From the NCBI RefSeq assembly GCF_002443255.2, contig NW_019211455.1:44650103-44714102 (forward strand): 64,000 nt of DNA, written 5' to 3'. Below the pieces are notes generated by a model that worked only from the letters and a program-made list of their open reading frames with translations, had not been told where the DNA came from and ran no database searches. Made by a program: the position numbers and the translations under genes. Below are positions 13,601 to 26,650 of this stretch, one piece after another. Origin of the DNA: Varroa destructor (lineage: Eukaryota > Arthropoda > Arachnida > Mesostigmata > Varroidae). Positions within the stretch are counted from its first letter, which is position 1. Every line of letters begins with the position of its first letter.

Positions 13601-16600
13601 ATAATATGGCGTTACTGCCGTATTCAGGTTACCATCGTGAGGTCTGCTGGTTCTATGGGCATCGTTGCCTTCGCAAGTAAAGGAATCGACGTCGGGTTGA
13701 TATTGTATTCTCCGCCACTCTATATGTACTAGCTCTTCCTTATCCCTGCCTCCCCCGGTCCCGCAACTATCCGCTCATCCTCCTGATCCGAATGTGCCTC
13801 CGGCACAGCAGACAACAGACAACTGAGAGAATGCCAGGAATTTCCAGCGGTTTCCGACCTGGGGCCTGACGATTCTCCGTTCTTTCTCCCGTAGCTTGAT
13901 GGGCGACAGATGCGCCGTTTACTACCGTTATGCCAGCTGCTGCTGCTGCCGCCGTATCACACCACAACTAAAAGCAGATGTCTTGCGAGCTCTTAGACCG
14001 CTACCTTTTCCTGAGCCACTGTCAGCCACGATTTTCTTGAATGTTTCTGCCACTCGTGCATTCACTGCGTAGCGTTCTATTTCGTGGATGTATTGATTCG
14101 ATCATACTGTCCCATTTTGCCCTGCTCATTCCTTCATAGAACTTGCCGAAACCTAGATGGCCTAATCGATGCTGTCTGAAAAGAGGCTTACGGGGCAGAA
14201 ACTAGTTAGTCTGCGCGTCCACTAACATTGGAGCATTTGGCTATGGTCGAACTTCAATATCGTAGCACAGTGTTCTTTCGTTTATTCGTGCGATAATGCA
14301 GCTTCCATGTCCTATACTGCTTTTTTTTTCGGTCTACACGAACGCTACCACTCCTTTACACGACATTTATCCCTACCGACAGCGCCATCAAGACGTCAGT
14401 GCTTCGTTTGATTTCGCTAGCGAAATGACGGGCCGAGGAACTGCCTCGTTTGTGTCGCATTCGGCATACTTACTAAGCGATCACTGCGGTGCATCTTTAT
14501 GGGCGTTTTTACAGATGAAAGCAGAATACTTCTCGTTACCGATGCTACCACGACGACAGTGATGATGACCTTGTTGATGTTTATGATTTTCATCATTTTG
14601 ATGACAGCCACGACGAAAACGACGCTACAGAAGAAAGAAGCAAGCTAACGCAACGGACCAATTATAATTATCCTTGCGTTCAGCTTCCTGAAGGAAAAAT
14701 GGAGCTGCTGTTGTTGATACTGCCGATCGAGTCATTACTACTTTGTGGCCGCGTGAGCTCGTCATCGCTTACCGTTGGACCCTGCTTTAGGACGAAGATT
14801 TGACCCAATGATATGAACAAGATCGGTTGATTTCGTGAAGTAAGTTTCGGCGGCCGGTGCCGCCGCTCGAAGGAGCCACATGCCAGAGCTTTGTGTGATT
14901 AGGAAAGCATGTTTAGACGAAAAAACAGACGCACACAGATATACACGACAGATGATCTGTAAGCATGAGTCGTGCAAAAATGTCGTCATCTTCTTACGTA
15001 CCTTGTTGGCTGTTGTCCACAAGTAGGACTTACTGGGGCAACAGCAAGGCCGGCTTCTTATCTCATTTTCGCGCTCGTCAGATGAGCCCACAGACCGGCG
15101 AAGAGAAAGGACGTTAACTTTAAACATGAAACCATGAGGACTTGGACGGATAGTGGGGGGGCAGAGCAAAGCGTGTCAAGAAGATCAGAAACAAGGTCAT
15201 TGCTACATATCTGTGATCCGGCTTCTAGCAGCAGTAATTCGCACAGGAATAACCGTCGCGCCTATAAATCGCATTGCTGGTGCTACAAGATTTCGCTGCT
15301 ACGCCTACTTCTTTCGCCACGACCGTGTTGCGTCGATTCATGCTCTTTTTTTTTTCAGCTTCCTCTCGGTAGTTTCTTGGCGGTTGTATAATCCTCTGGC
15401 ACTAAGAATCAATGCATGGAATCGGCGCGACTTAAAAAACTTCATTGGTTTCGCTGAATGGGTTGTTAGTTAAGGAAGCAACGAAGTAGCGGAGCGCTTG
15501 CGATTGGTAACTTCGAAGACCTATGTACATAATTCGCAATACTGTAAGTTAGCTGGATTTAGTTCTCCTTCTTCTTGTATTGCTAATTTGTTCAACTATG
15601 GGTAGACATGGTTTTACCTCGTTGTTACTTTGGACTAGTGAGGTGTAATGCTCCGCTGCAGCCATCGCGGCTTACAGAACAATTAAAGCTTCTCAAAGGA
15701 CTGTTACGACATGCCCTCTTTGTAGAATACACTCTGTGTACTAACATTGCATTAACCCACATGTATATATATCTTAGTCGACGTAGTTCTTTTGGTTTAA
15801 TTCTATTCAATATGACACCCTATTAGCTTCGTCTGTATGAAACTTTAATCATTGAGTTGAGAAACTCTTTGAAGGCGCGCAGCCGTGTTGGAGGCCTAGA
15901 AAAAAAAACTTGCTCATTAGCCCTTTCAACCCTAGCAAACAAGACGCAATAGCAGACGACTCCCAAGATAGAGTTCAACCTAGTCAACCCTCAAGTTAAC
16001 TGATGAAACGGGGATAGGTGTGTACACACGTAGATACAGACGAATCCACGCTGGAAGGCTTGGGGACCGCACTTCTGAATGAAGGCTACATTAACCATGT
16101 GACAGAATTCTATGATCGTCTTAAATGAATGGTAAAATGAGAGTCTACACGTTGAAGCCCCTACGCTACCTACCGCTTCAGTGGTGAGAGTTCCGGTCCT
16201 AACGAGCGAGTGCCGGATTGTACTATATCTATCGCCCTGTCTAGAGGGCTTGGAATAGATTTTTTTCTCTTCTTTGGCTTCGCCGGGTGACTTCTGGATG
16301 CGCTTCGGCAACCGTCATATAGAAAATGACTACATCTGGGCTATTTTCTCGGCCACTAATATGTACGGTACGTATATCCATCGTCTAGGCGGGTGGTACA
16401 GGCGATAAAAGCAGCGATGGATGACGTTGAAGTACCCTCGCTCATACGGAGCACCTTGGCCTAGACCAGCTATAACTGACGTTTGATATGGCCCAATGGC
16501 CGGGCAGGACAGAAGGAAAAATCTAGAAAAGGAAACAGTGTACACGATGGAAGCCAGAGTTAAAAATGCATAGAAACGAGCTAAAAACCACAACATCCCG

Positions 16601-18117
16601 GGGACCGTGATAGGACGAGAAGTCTCGAAACTGGTTGGTTTGTTGAGCAAGCCGACGCAAAAGACTGCTATGGCTTTAGGTAGAACCTCTCTTTGCATGA
16701 ACGAACTAACTAACGCATACAAGAGCGTCTAGTAGCAAGAGCGTCTAGCACCAACGCAATGGTGAATTAACCGAAAACCGGATGGGTACTGCATCGCAGG
16801 AAACGAGGGTACGGCCCGCGCTTCCATACAATCCGTCACACATTTATATCTTCGACTGGTATAAGGCAAATAGAGGATAATTTGGATGTTATTATATGAA
16901 TTGCAGAATGTTTGAATGCAATCGGGTTAATAATCTCCCATTTGCGGGAGGCTCCATTTCGCGTTGGCATTCGATACTCCGTTACGACTTTACTAAAATC
17001 GGATTTGACAGGCAAACGCGTGATCTCTCCCCAATTATTAGTGCCACTTTTTCGAATATTTAAGACAGAAGTTATATTGCATGCGGTTATACCTAAGGTA
17101 GGTAAGGCAGCGTAGTGAAGTAGGGTGAAGCGAGCTGACATATAGCACACCTTATAAATAACCATAAATAGTAAATTGATCGGCTGCCAAGGATAATTCG
17201 ACAAGTCTATATAATAGCAAACAATAAATAATATAAACTAACGCGTACCTTCGATCGCTTTCTAGCTTATTTGGCGATCCTGCTTAGCATCCCTTCAAAC
17301 GGTACTCTCTATTATATTAATCAGCCTGTTGTAAAGGAGCCACGCTAAAGCTGGGTCGTACGTTTTATCGGCTCGTCGAGCCACGAAGCAGTATCGAAAA
17401 TTCTGAGTGTGCTTCATCATGGCAGACCACGCTATGCGGGTACGTGTGGATTCAGGATCTTGCTTGGACAGACAAACCTTTATAATACTAAGAACGACTT
17501 TTACCGTCTTACAGCGCGCCTTCAACGATGCTGTCGTTGACGGCGAAAGCGGCAACGGTGACGCCTGTGCGCCCAACAGAATGAGTTATCCCCATTCTGA
17601 CACTGGCTGAAAAACACGAGCCTGTGCTATACATCCGCCACGGGCCTGTCAACGAGTCTATAAGGCGGCAGGTACCGTGGCAGAAGGACGGGGAAGCATG
17701 ATGTCATCTTTTCGCCTGTTTCGCCGTGTTTGATGAGCTCGGGCATGTTCATCTGATGTTTCACTATCTTTTGGTCGTGCCTGGGGAGCGCGTATCTCGT
17801 TTGGAGAATGCACACTGTTATCCTCAGCGGGACCCTGCCTCTATGTCTGCGCGTGCGTGTGTGCCTTCTGTCTTTTCCTATCATGGGTACAAAAAAAGCC
17901 AGTTGGGGTCGTCTGTCAACCCGTCGTTTTTCCTAAGATGTCCTTGCGAATTTAATTCCGTTCCGTATAAATTCTACTGCTATCGAATACGCAGATGCTC
18001 CAGTAGTGGCCGATCGACAGCTTCGGCTGTTAGCCAGTAACTAGATGAAAAAGGGATTTGACGTTTTTAAGCTGAAAAACACAAACTCACTGCTCGCTCA
18101 ATCACAGAGTGTATACA

Positions 18118-18131
18118 TGTGTGTGTGTGTG
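18118..18131 (+). repeat. (TG)7 microsatellite
   Basis: Seven perfect TG units. Confidence 0.9.
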
Positions 18132-19303
18132 CTTATGTTCTTCTGTCTATATCTATGAGTGCACAAAACGAAATGTCAAACGACATCAGCAGGACGAAGG
18201 ATGCCAAATTCAATTCCTGTCTTTCTCGAACTGGAACGAAGTGCAATTGCGTCCTATTTTCAAATAAATAGTAGATCTCTTCGTTAGCGTAATACGAAAC
18301 GAACAATCGTAAACAACTAGAACGATAGAACACGACAGCCCAACTAGTTTTTCGTAAACCCATATCGAGCTGGGCAGGGAAAAGATAACCGGTCCACTCA
18401 CAGCTATCTATTATCACCAGCAGTGCTGTTTTGTACGTCTACATAAGATTATATTTTTCGTCCTTATCGTGGCTGTGTTTCCCGTACGTCTACTTGTTTC
18501 ATTGTCATGCTTATTTACACGAGCGCACAAACACCCAGAACACACGCCTATCTATTCAACTATACCTCGTTCCGTGCGTGTTGAGTCCGTTGTTACTATT
18601 TGCTGTTCGTCTGACCCGTTGCTATCTTAGCCATTGAAGCCAGTTGTTCAGGCTCACACAGTTAACCTGGCCGGAGACCCGCTTGGTCAGTCGGTGAGTC
18701 ACACTTTACATGACAAACGCTATGTCGCGACCCGGTAGTCATCACTCGTTCCTTCCTGCGTGTGTATGTCGACATTATTTAGCAATGGGAAGCTTAGTCA
18801 AGTCAACGATATCGGCGGCTTGTTCACATGATTTCAGCAGCACCTCTTGGGCATAAATAATCAAGCACTATTTAACGCAGTTAAAGTTTAATAGTTGCGG
18901 ATAGCAATCAATGTCGACACTGTCCATTTGCCGGCTAGCTGATAAGTGAAGAAGAGCACATTGAAGTTTATTTGTTCCTATGCCACCGCTATAAATTCTA
19001 TTCTAGTCGCCGACTGAATTATCGACCGCAGTAGCTCAACGTGACCACTGTCTAAATTGTTGGTATAATATTCCAGTTTACTCTCGCTACTGCTGCTTTT
19101 GCTGCGGTTCCCGCCGTACGTAACAGTAAACGAAGAGAGGCTGCGTACACATACTGGGTAACTTCACTACTACGATATTGTGACCGGGGCATCTTGAAAT
19201 ACGAAGGGAGCCGCTTCGTATCTCCATTGACGGTTGGGGATCTACTAGTATCATTGCAGCTGACTAAATAGTGCCGCGCTAATTCGCTTCTTTTAACGGG
19301 CTC

Positions 19304-19323
19304 AAGGAAGGAAGGAAGGAAGG
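19304..19323 (+). repeat. (AAGG)5 microsatellite
   Basis: Five perfect AAGG units followed by an extra G and an A-rich stretch. Confidence 0.9.
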
Positions 19324-22300
19324 GAAAAGTGAGACGATCCTGCGAAAAGGATGACAAAGTGGCCCCTGACGAAGGGGAATACAATGTAAGAGCTAGCACA
19401 TAATCAGATTATTATATCATCTGCTTATTGCGAGAGTCAGTATGAGTATCCGAACACAGCGTGTTCCGGACGCGCAGGAGACCCTTAAGGATTTGCGACT
19501 TCATTTTTTCTCCCTCTCGCTTTCTGGGGAATTATGCGCGTGTCACATACTGATTTCGAAACAACGGCAATGAAATGATGCAACGGTAGTGGCCAACGAA
19601 CGGCTACGTTCACACGTCAAGCCGTGCAGAAGCCTCGAAGCACTGGCCGCAAGGGAGACCAGCGACCGACCGAGTCCGCGACCAGCTCGAGTTAAAATGG
19701 CCATACTGTTAACACAGCGGACGATAACGACAACATCGACGATGTCAAATAATCCCGTACTTCGCATAATATCAATTTTATTTATACCCGCTAAGGTGTC
19801 AAATCGAACCTAAAAACCCGTTTCGGAGGAGGTTTTTGCCGGAAACCCATAGAGGACCCGAGAGAGGATACGAACCCGTACACAGATGTTGGCTGTGTCA
19901 TTCGTACAGCCAATGGATGAAGGAAAAACATGATATCTGCTGATGGTGTTTGTAGTTACGGTTATGTTCATGTCGATGATGATGATCATGATGGCGACGA
20001 GCATGGAGAGAGGCACATAACAGCCGCTTTCGTTCTTCACCAACTATCTTCCTCCTACCACTAACTTCGTATTCCTCCCCCGCAACATCGGCGTCACAGC
20101 CTCGTCGCACCGCAGGCGCCACCCCGATCGACACTCGGTCCGATACTTGGCAAGCAAAATGTTGGCGAAATCGTGAATGGAAGCCTCCGTTCATTCATCC
20201 GTCTACTTGTTGGCTATATTGAAGATCAAACCTTTAAAAGCTGCATGTGTGGACGGCGTCGGGGAGTAGGGGCATTTGTTCAAAATGCTGTTCGTTACAG
20301 TGTTGGTAGGCAACAGCTACTACTTCTTTGCTGTTATCCCCACAAAAACTGATGGGATGCTATTTAGTCCCAGCTATCGGCACTCATTTTCCTTCGTCTT
20401 GTCATGGTTTACCGCCTCTTGTGGCAGACTGTCTATCATTTTTTCGCTTTTGCTCTCACTCTTACTCTACCTCGGCGGATCACGCGTGGCAGATTCGCTG
20501 CCGGCGACAGAACGGCGTTGCCGATTAGAACGGCAGCTACAGCGGTGCACCGGTCGAAGATCGCACATAGACCCAGAGTAGAACTGCAAGGCCTTAGCTG
20601 ACAACAAGCAACATGTTCAGCGAATCAGCAACGAAAAGTACAGGTAAGCGAGGGGCAAACCACAAGCGGTCACGATGTCGACCACAGCCGTGAAAACCAA
20701 CGACAACGGAGCCGCTAATCCCAGCTGCAAGATGACGCGGACTGTGTGAACGTTTTAGTGGCCACGTACCCGTTTGAACAACCAGAGGAACTCTTCGATA
20801 CCGTCGTACACTTCAACAATTGTCCGGGGCGTCTGATTGAGGGTGACTAGTTCTTCATTATGCCATAATTTCCCCACTCTGCTTCGTTATTGGGTCTAGA
20901 AGGGGGAAGCCGCCAATCGTGGGATCTTGGTTCGCTATCGCCTGTTGCCCCCGTCGTCATTGTTGCTGTTCTTATTGTTGTTGTTATTGTTTTATGCTAG
21001 TTATCTAAAGTCATGTTTGATAGGCCATGTGGGGCACTGACGATTGCTTCACGGTAGTGATCGTACGGTGGGCATGGCAAAATGTATTCTGTGCCGTAGA
21101 CATTACAGCGTATGTTACGTTCGAACGGTCATGCTATTTAGGCCCCGACTGACGTTATTTATGGAGCAGAAAGCATTTTTTAAGCATGTAGCGAAGATGC
21201 GGAGTGTCAATATTCAGTGTGTCGAATGGATGCAAACGACCGAGCAATGACGAGATGCCAGGTGTTGGCTAAACGTTGTATTAATTTGCGTACTAGATCT
21301 GTCTTCTTTCCGTGAAAACGTTCACAGCACTTGGCAGCAGCCATCTTAGCAATAATGGTCTCAAGAACAGTAGGTATCAGCAAAGGATCGTATGAAGTTC
21401 GCTGTGATCAGTGAGAACAGTCTATGTAAGAACGGCTATTTTGCAATGATGTCACACGATTACCAGAAAGCTCGTCTGTTAGTTAACTGGGTGTAGGTCC
21501 TGGGAAAAACTATAGACTCAACAGCAATAAACAGTAATAGAAGTAACTGTGAACAACTTTTCGTTTCTAAATAGGTCGTATTGGAACTGGAATAAGCACA
21601 AGCGCATTGAAGATCAACCGGTCGCGTAAACAAATCTTTTAATAAAAACCGACCGGCATGTCGAAAAGCCGGTAAAGTAGTAATAACGTTGGAAATAGCT
21701 CCACCATAACCAAAAACTGGCAATTATTTGCCCATTATGTTTGCTCTTAATTATAAGTGAAACAAACTATTTGTCGTTTCAAATTTTCCAATTCGTAAAC
21801 GACATGGGCACACATGCGCGCGACAATAGATGTTTGTAGTGTGGTGCGGTTTAGTACGGCGGTTGTAAAAGCCCCTAGGGCAAATAGCTTGAGCGATGCC
21901 AGCCACGCGTTAGTGCGAGTAACGACAGTGGAAAATTCGTTTGCCCGCGGTCGGAACGAAAAGACAAAGCTAACAAAGTAGACATTAACCGCGCCAGAAG
22001 TCCATGAAAAAAGAGAAGCTACTCAGTTTGACCGTCACCCGCTTTCTCTTCGACCAGTCTGCAGTGAAGTTATGACACGAAAAACACATCTTCGTCAATG
22101 GTCTTGTGGTTATAGAGATATTAGATTGAATGCTTCAGCGGACTCTACAGCAACGTCGGATGTTCTGTGGCGGTGACGCTTCTATTTTCCAGATGAATGA
22201 AGTTCTCACTTCGGTCCTTTGCTGGCTTTACCTTGGCTGTGTCCTTATTAGCTTGTCGTCTTCGTCAATGGCGACTCGGAAGGAACAAAGTTGTTTACTG

Positions 22301-24603
22301 GCGATCTGATAGAATCAGCCACAGTTCTTTCTAAGATAACAAAGCAACGACGAACAGACTGCCGAAGCTGGTTGGGTCGGAAAAACTTGCCCGCTCCGCA
22401 GGTGCAGGCGAGTTAAGTTGTTCGGTTTGCCCTCTTTAATACGACAGTCAATAGGCACACACTCCTAGATTTGTTCGAATCGCTCTAAACGACAAAGACA
22501 GACAAAGGCGGTGACAAAAGTTAAAGACTCCTGCAGGACGTTACTGCGCATGATAGCAGACGTTTGGTAGTTTCTAGGTACTTCGGGTTTTTGCCCTATA
22601 AGCAGCTACGGATAGTAGCGCGGAAAGATTATTACTGGCTGAGTTGATAATCGTTTTCGCTCTGATTGACGTATCTAGCGCGATAAACGAAATACTAATA
22701 AGCCATCAACGGCATTAACTTTCAGTCGGCCGTCGGTGACACGGTAGACGAGTTTCGGACGACATGGAAATGTCTAGCTTGTTATAGAAAAAGGCATATC
22801 TTGTTTTGACAATTCACGACAACTGCGAGGAAATAGCAGAGAAGCAATCTAGCCGTGTATATAGATAGTGTTATGGATGGTAGAAAGTTCGCTCTCAGTC
22901 CAGATGTCACCTGCTCTTACCGTATGAATCATATTTGAGGATTTTCCTGTTATCGATAGGTGTGCTTAATGTCCGTATTGCAATCACAAAGTACCTTCTC
23001 GTAGGTTCTACGAGTATTTGTAGCTATGTTATCGTAGCGCGTATAACCACGACGAAGCCAATCTCTAACACACAATCTAGATATTAGCACGTATTGTCAG
23101 TTTACCAGTAGAAATAGTGGCTGAAGCGAGATGATAAGATATCTCGCTAGTCCTTTTTGTCATGTGTGCGTACGTTGTGCAGCGCGGCAAGGCCTCAAAC
23201 AGGCCAATTTACCCCAGCCTTCTCGTGTTTCCTTGTACTGTTTTTCGCCTTAAGGCCATGCGTCCCTTCGCTGTCCCCTGCCGACGTGGCCTGAATCGAA
23301 TGAGCGAAACAAACCGAACGAAGAGCAGACCGAATAGGGCTCGTCGGCCCTTATTGTTTAGTGTGGTACGGAAAGCTGACAAGCACCCACCCCAGTGCGT
23401 GGAATTCTTACTCTAACTTGTACGTGATGGTAAGTCGTTCTTCCAAATTTGACTTAGTAGGTCAGGCCAGCGTTCTGTTTTACTGCTAGAATCTACGACG
23501 ATATTTCAGTTCAATCGAAATGGCCAGCTTCGTTCGGTTACCGACTCGTTTTTCTTTACAGAAGGACAGTTTACCGACACGAGCAGCCGCTAATTCGAAC
23601 GGTGTGGCCTTCAGTGAGTATCACACGCGGCAACATATTTATCTATAACACAAATTCTACGCCATATGCACAGTTTAGGATAAGTGAGAGCAGTGAGAAT
23701 CTCGGTCCTGTGGCCGATTTACGTTGACGTCGTCCTGCTGATGCTACTGATGACGGCTTCTAGAACAGACTTGGTTTGCGGACGGGTGACCCTTCAAGGA
23801 TATATGCACTCGAAGTAGAAAATGGCCTACTGCAATTCCTTTCTTACATTTCACAGGAATTTCGTAGATGTTAAAGAATGAGATTATACTCTTTCGAAGA
23901 TATGGAAGATGTATGTTACTACAGCGACACGACCAAGCTCTATAAGGGGACGAAGAAACTGTTTGACTAGGGAGAAGTTTAGCTATTATCGTTGGGTCCG
24001 ATAAACCGAGAGCACCTTTATTTGGAATTGAAATAATGTAAACTATAGAAATAACCTTGTGAGAACTTGTTACATTAGTTCATTCTAGGTGAGAAAACCT
24101 ATACCGGCTTGTAATGGACATATGACAAGGTTAGCAGCAATTTCTTCCGTCATTTATGCAGGCTAGTCTATAACAATAACGTCTGTAAACAGCAAGCTTT
24201 AGCGAGGTTACCAAATTTTTCGGACGAATAGAATTATCGTTCGATATAAATTGGTGGACTGCGACTAAAATCTGTCTATTTATATACAGTGCGTTATTAT
24301 AAAGTATAAAGAACCCTGCTATCTATTGTTACACAGAAAAAATATAACAAATTTGACTATTTCTGCAAAAGTAAACGGGTAATCCCATCGTTCCATTTAT
24401 TTCAGTTAGACGAAAAGAAGTTTCCTAATAAATGTTGATGATCAAAACACGAACTGCTGAAATTTATTCTAACATAAATAAAATAGTCATCAATTAAAAA
24501 ATAGTAATATAAATCCGAGAACGATCCAGTTTTACTGTATCTCAGCTAAATATAGCGTTAAAAACACAAATGATAAATGTATGCGACAATCTCTCAGCGA
24601 AAA

Positions 24604-24635
24604 CCCAAAGTATTATTTACCAAATACTTTGGGTG
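24604..24635. repeat. Perfect 12-bp inverted repeat, 8-nt loop
   Basis: ACCCAAAGTATT (24604-24615) and AATACTTTGGGT (24624-24635) are exact reverse complements around ATTTACCA. It sits at the right-hand edge of a notably AT-rich block (about 24230-24560). It could be a stem-loop or a remnant of a small inverted-repeat element; no target-site duplication was obvious. Confidence 0.7.
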
Positions 24636-26616
24636 AGTGATATGCATACTTTCGCAGTGTGCCTGCGAGTTGGCAAACGGTCGTAATACGTAACATGTAA
24701 AAGTGAAAGTTAGAGGCCGCAAGAAGTTTCAACCTTCAGATGTATCTCTCACGATGTTTGTCTCTGCCGGCGCCTCTTTTGCATGTCTTTCTGTTTCTCC
24801 TCTCAGTTTGATGAACGGGAGTCACTAAAGGCTCCACGCAGCGATACCGCCTTCTTCTCCCGACGTTATTCTTGTCCGCTGTCCCAACGCTGGCTATTCA
24901 AGCGTTCTGCTTAATGACAAATGATTGAATGGTCTTCTTGGATTGTCAGTAGACTAAAGTCGTCATAGGGACCAGTTCAAGACCTGTAGCTGGCCTCGCC
25001 CCTCGCAGGGTTACCTCCCACTTGAAACAGGCCAAATGAGGGTCTGGAGTCGACTCGAGTCCTGCCAGATTTGCGTTTGCAGTGGGCAATCTTAGAGTTT
25101 GAGATATGTGAATTTTACTCTGACGGTTCGCATCCCCTGGAGTGCTTCCATTGGCTCGTATTAGCTGCAACGCCTATGCAAGTGTTGGCATGGGCCTCTT
25201 GTCTCTGTCCGGCACGCGGCTGCGTTCGCAACGAGTACTTGAACCGAAAACACGTGCCGTTGTTCAACCAGCCCTTACGAGAAAACCTTCGAACAAGCGC
25301 CCTGTTTCCAAGAGTAAATACGAACGCAGAATTTCCGGGTGCTTTTCGCTCAGCTTTATATATGCAATTCCTGATACCTTTCTCTAGTTTGATATAAGCT
25401 AGATATAGTAGTTTGTTGACCAAATACACATACACAAGCAGGTTTGCTCATATCAAACATGCGAGCCGTGGCTACCGAGCGATTGCTGCAGTGCTTTTTG
25501 GCACCGGTACCATTTCTACAGCAGAAAATATTCGTATGTGCGTCTAGGAGCCGGTAGCGTATGAAGCAAATGGCAGAAAATATCCCCTTCTCTTCAAATC
25601 AACAGTTAGCAAGCTACTAAAGTACAACCCTACACTAATCTGCATGCAGAGAGCTACCTCATACTCTATGTTCGCCTATCGACTGTCTTCTGCGAAGTGA
25701 TGTCCCAAAGTAACGTCAAGAGATGAAACGAAATAAGACAGAATACGAACGAAATAAACACTGGCAAGACGGGAATATATGAGAAAGTGGCCTGCTGTTG
25801 TAAGATCGGACACCTTACCAAAAGGCCTGGCGTGTTCTGAAAAATTCAGCGCAGGCCTGAATGAGTTCAGTAACCAGAACCATAGCGTTAGCTCTGGAGG
25901 AGATCACAACCAATTCGCATTAATTGAGTTGGAAAACTGATTAAACTCTTCGGTAACCGATTTTGCTCTGGCTAGTGGGTCAGGGTCTAAACGGATACCC
26001 GACAGGAGCAGAGAGCGCTGACAGATCTGCAGCCGGATAGTACACAGGGATCATGTGAAAACGACTGCGTTTAGTAAATAATGCGCTGAAGTGACCCCCT
26101 GGACTTCTAAAAGCTGTTACTAATACAATCTTCGAAGGTAGATTAAACGACGTGCCAGTGGCGGTGCCGATTAAGCGGCAAAAACGTTTTTCAAAAGTGG
26201 TTTAGAAACGTCCCCAATCGCTGGTAAAATCTAGCTGGCAAATCCTTTAGCTGGTGAAAGTCAAATTGACCCAATCATTCTACTGTAGCAGCAGGAATGA
26301 ATAAGGCAAGGTATCATCTCCTTCAGAAAAGTTAAGAAAAGAAAGTTAGAAATGAGAAATAAATCAAAGCTGATTTTTTTCTCTTACAAGCGATAGTGGC
26401 ACGTGTGATAGTACTGCACCCTGTGATAGCTCCGCATATAGTCGCTTTGGCTGCGCCTTCCTTTTTTTCCACTGTCTCTTTATGAAGGTGGGCCCGACAA
26501 TGTCCGTGGTCATCACAGGCTTTGACCTATTTTGATTATACGTACACGGGACCTATATTTTTTTATTACGTCAGCTTATGTCGGTGGACGGTCTCTGAGT
26601 CGTTTAGTAGATTAAA

Positions 26617-26650
26617 GAACTGACCGTAAAAGGATCTCTTCTAGGTGAGT
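26617..26650 (+). promoter_or_regulatory. Second candidate ratchet point
   Basis: GATCTCTTCTAG is followed immediately by GTGAGT, with the junction at 26644|26645. A CTGAC branch-like element sits about 22 nt upstream of the AG. The pyrimidine tract is shorter than at 4043, so this is the weaker of the two upstream candidates. It lies about 2.8 kb before the first coding plexin exon. Confidence 0.2.

Larger units (their letters stand above)
8331..20640. other. Non-coding interval with scattered microsatellites
   Basis: I see no gene that can be supported. Reading frames are short and overlap on both strands. It contains poly-C at 10619, a TG run at 18118, an AAGG run at 19304, and a 16-bp direct repeat pair at 16720-16749 (AAGAGCGTCTAG core). 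Several acceptor-like pyrimidine tracts (13439, 15358) have no convincing partner donor or conserved coding sequence. Confidence 0.5.

Noticed and set aside
16720..16749. 16-bp tandem duplication
   Set aside because: Only two imperfect copies; ordinary replication slippage, noted but not informative.
24970..25140. B-box-like sequences (AGTTCAAGACC, GGTTCGCATCC)
   Set aside because: No matching A box or tRNA fold; isolated matches are expected by chance.
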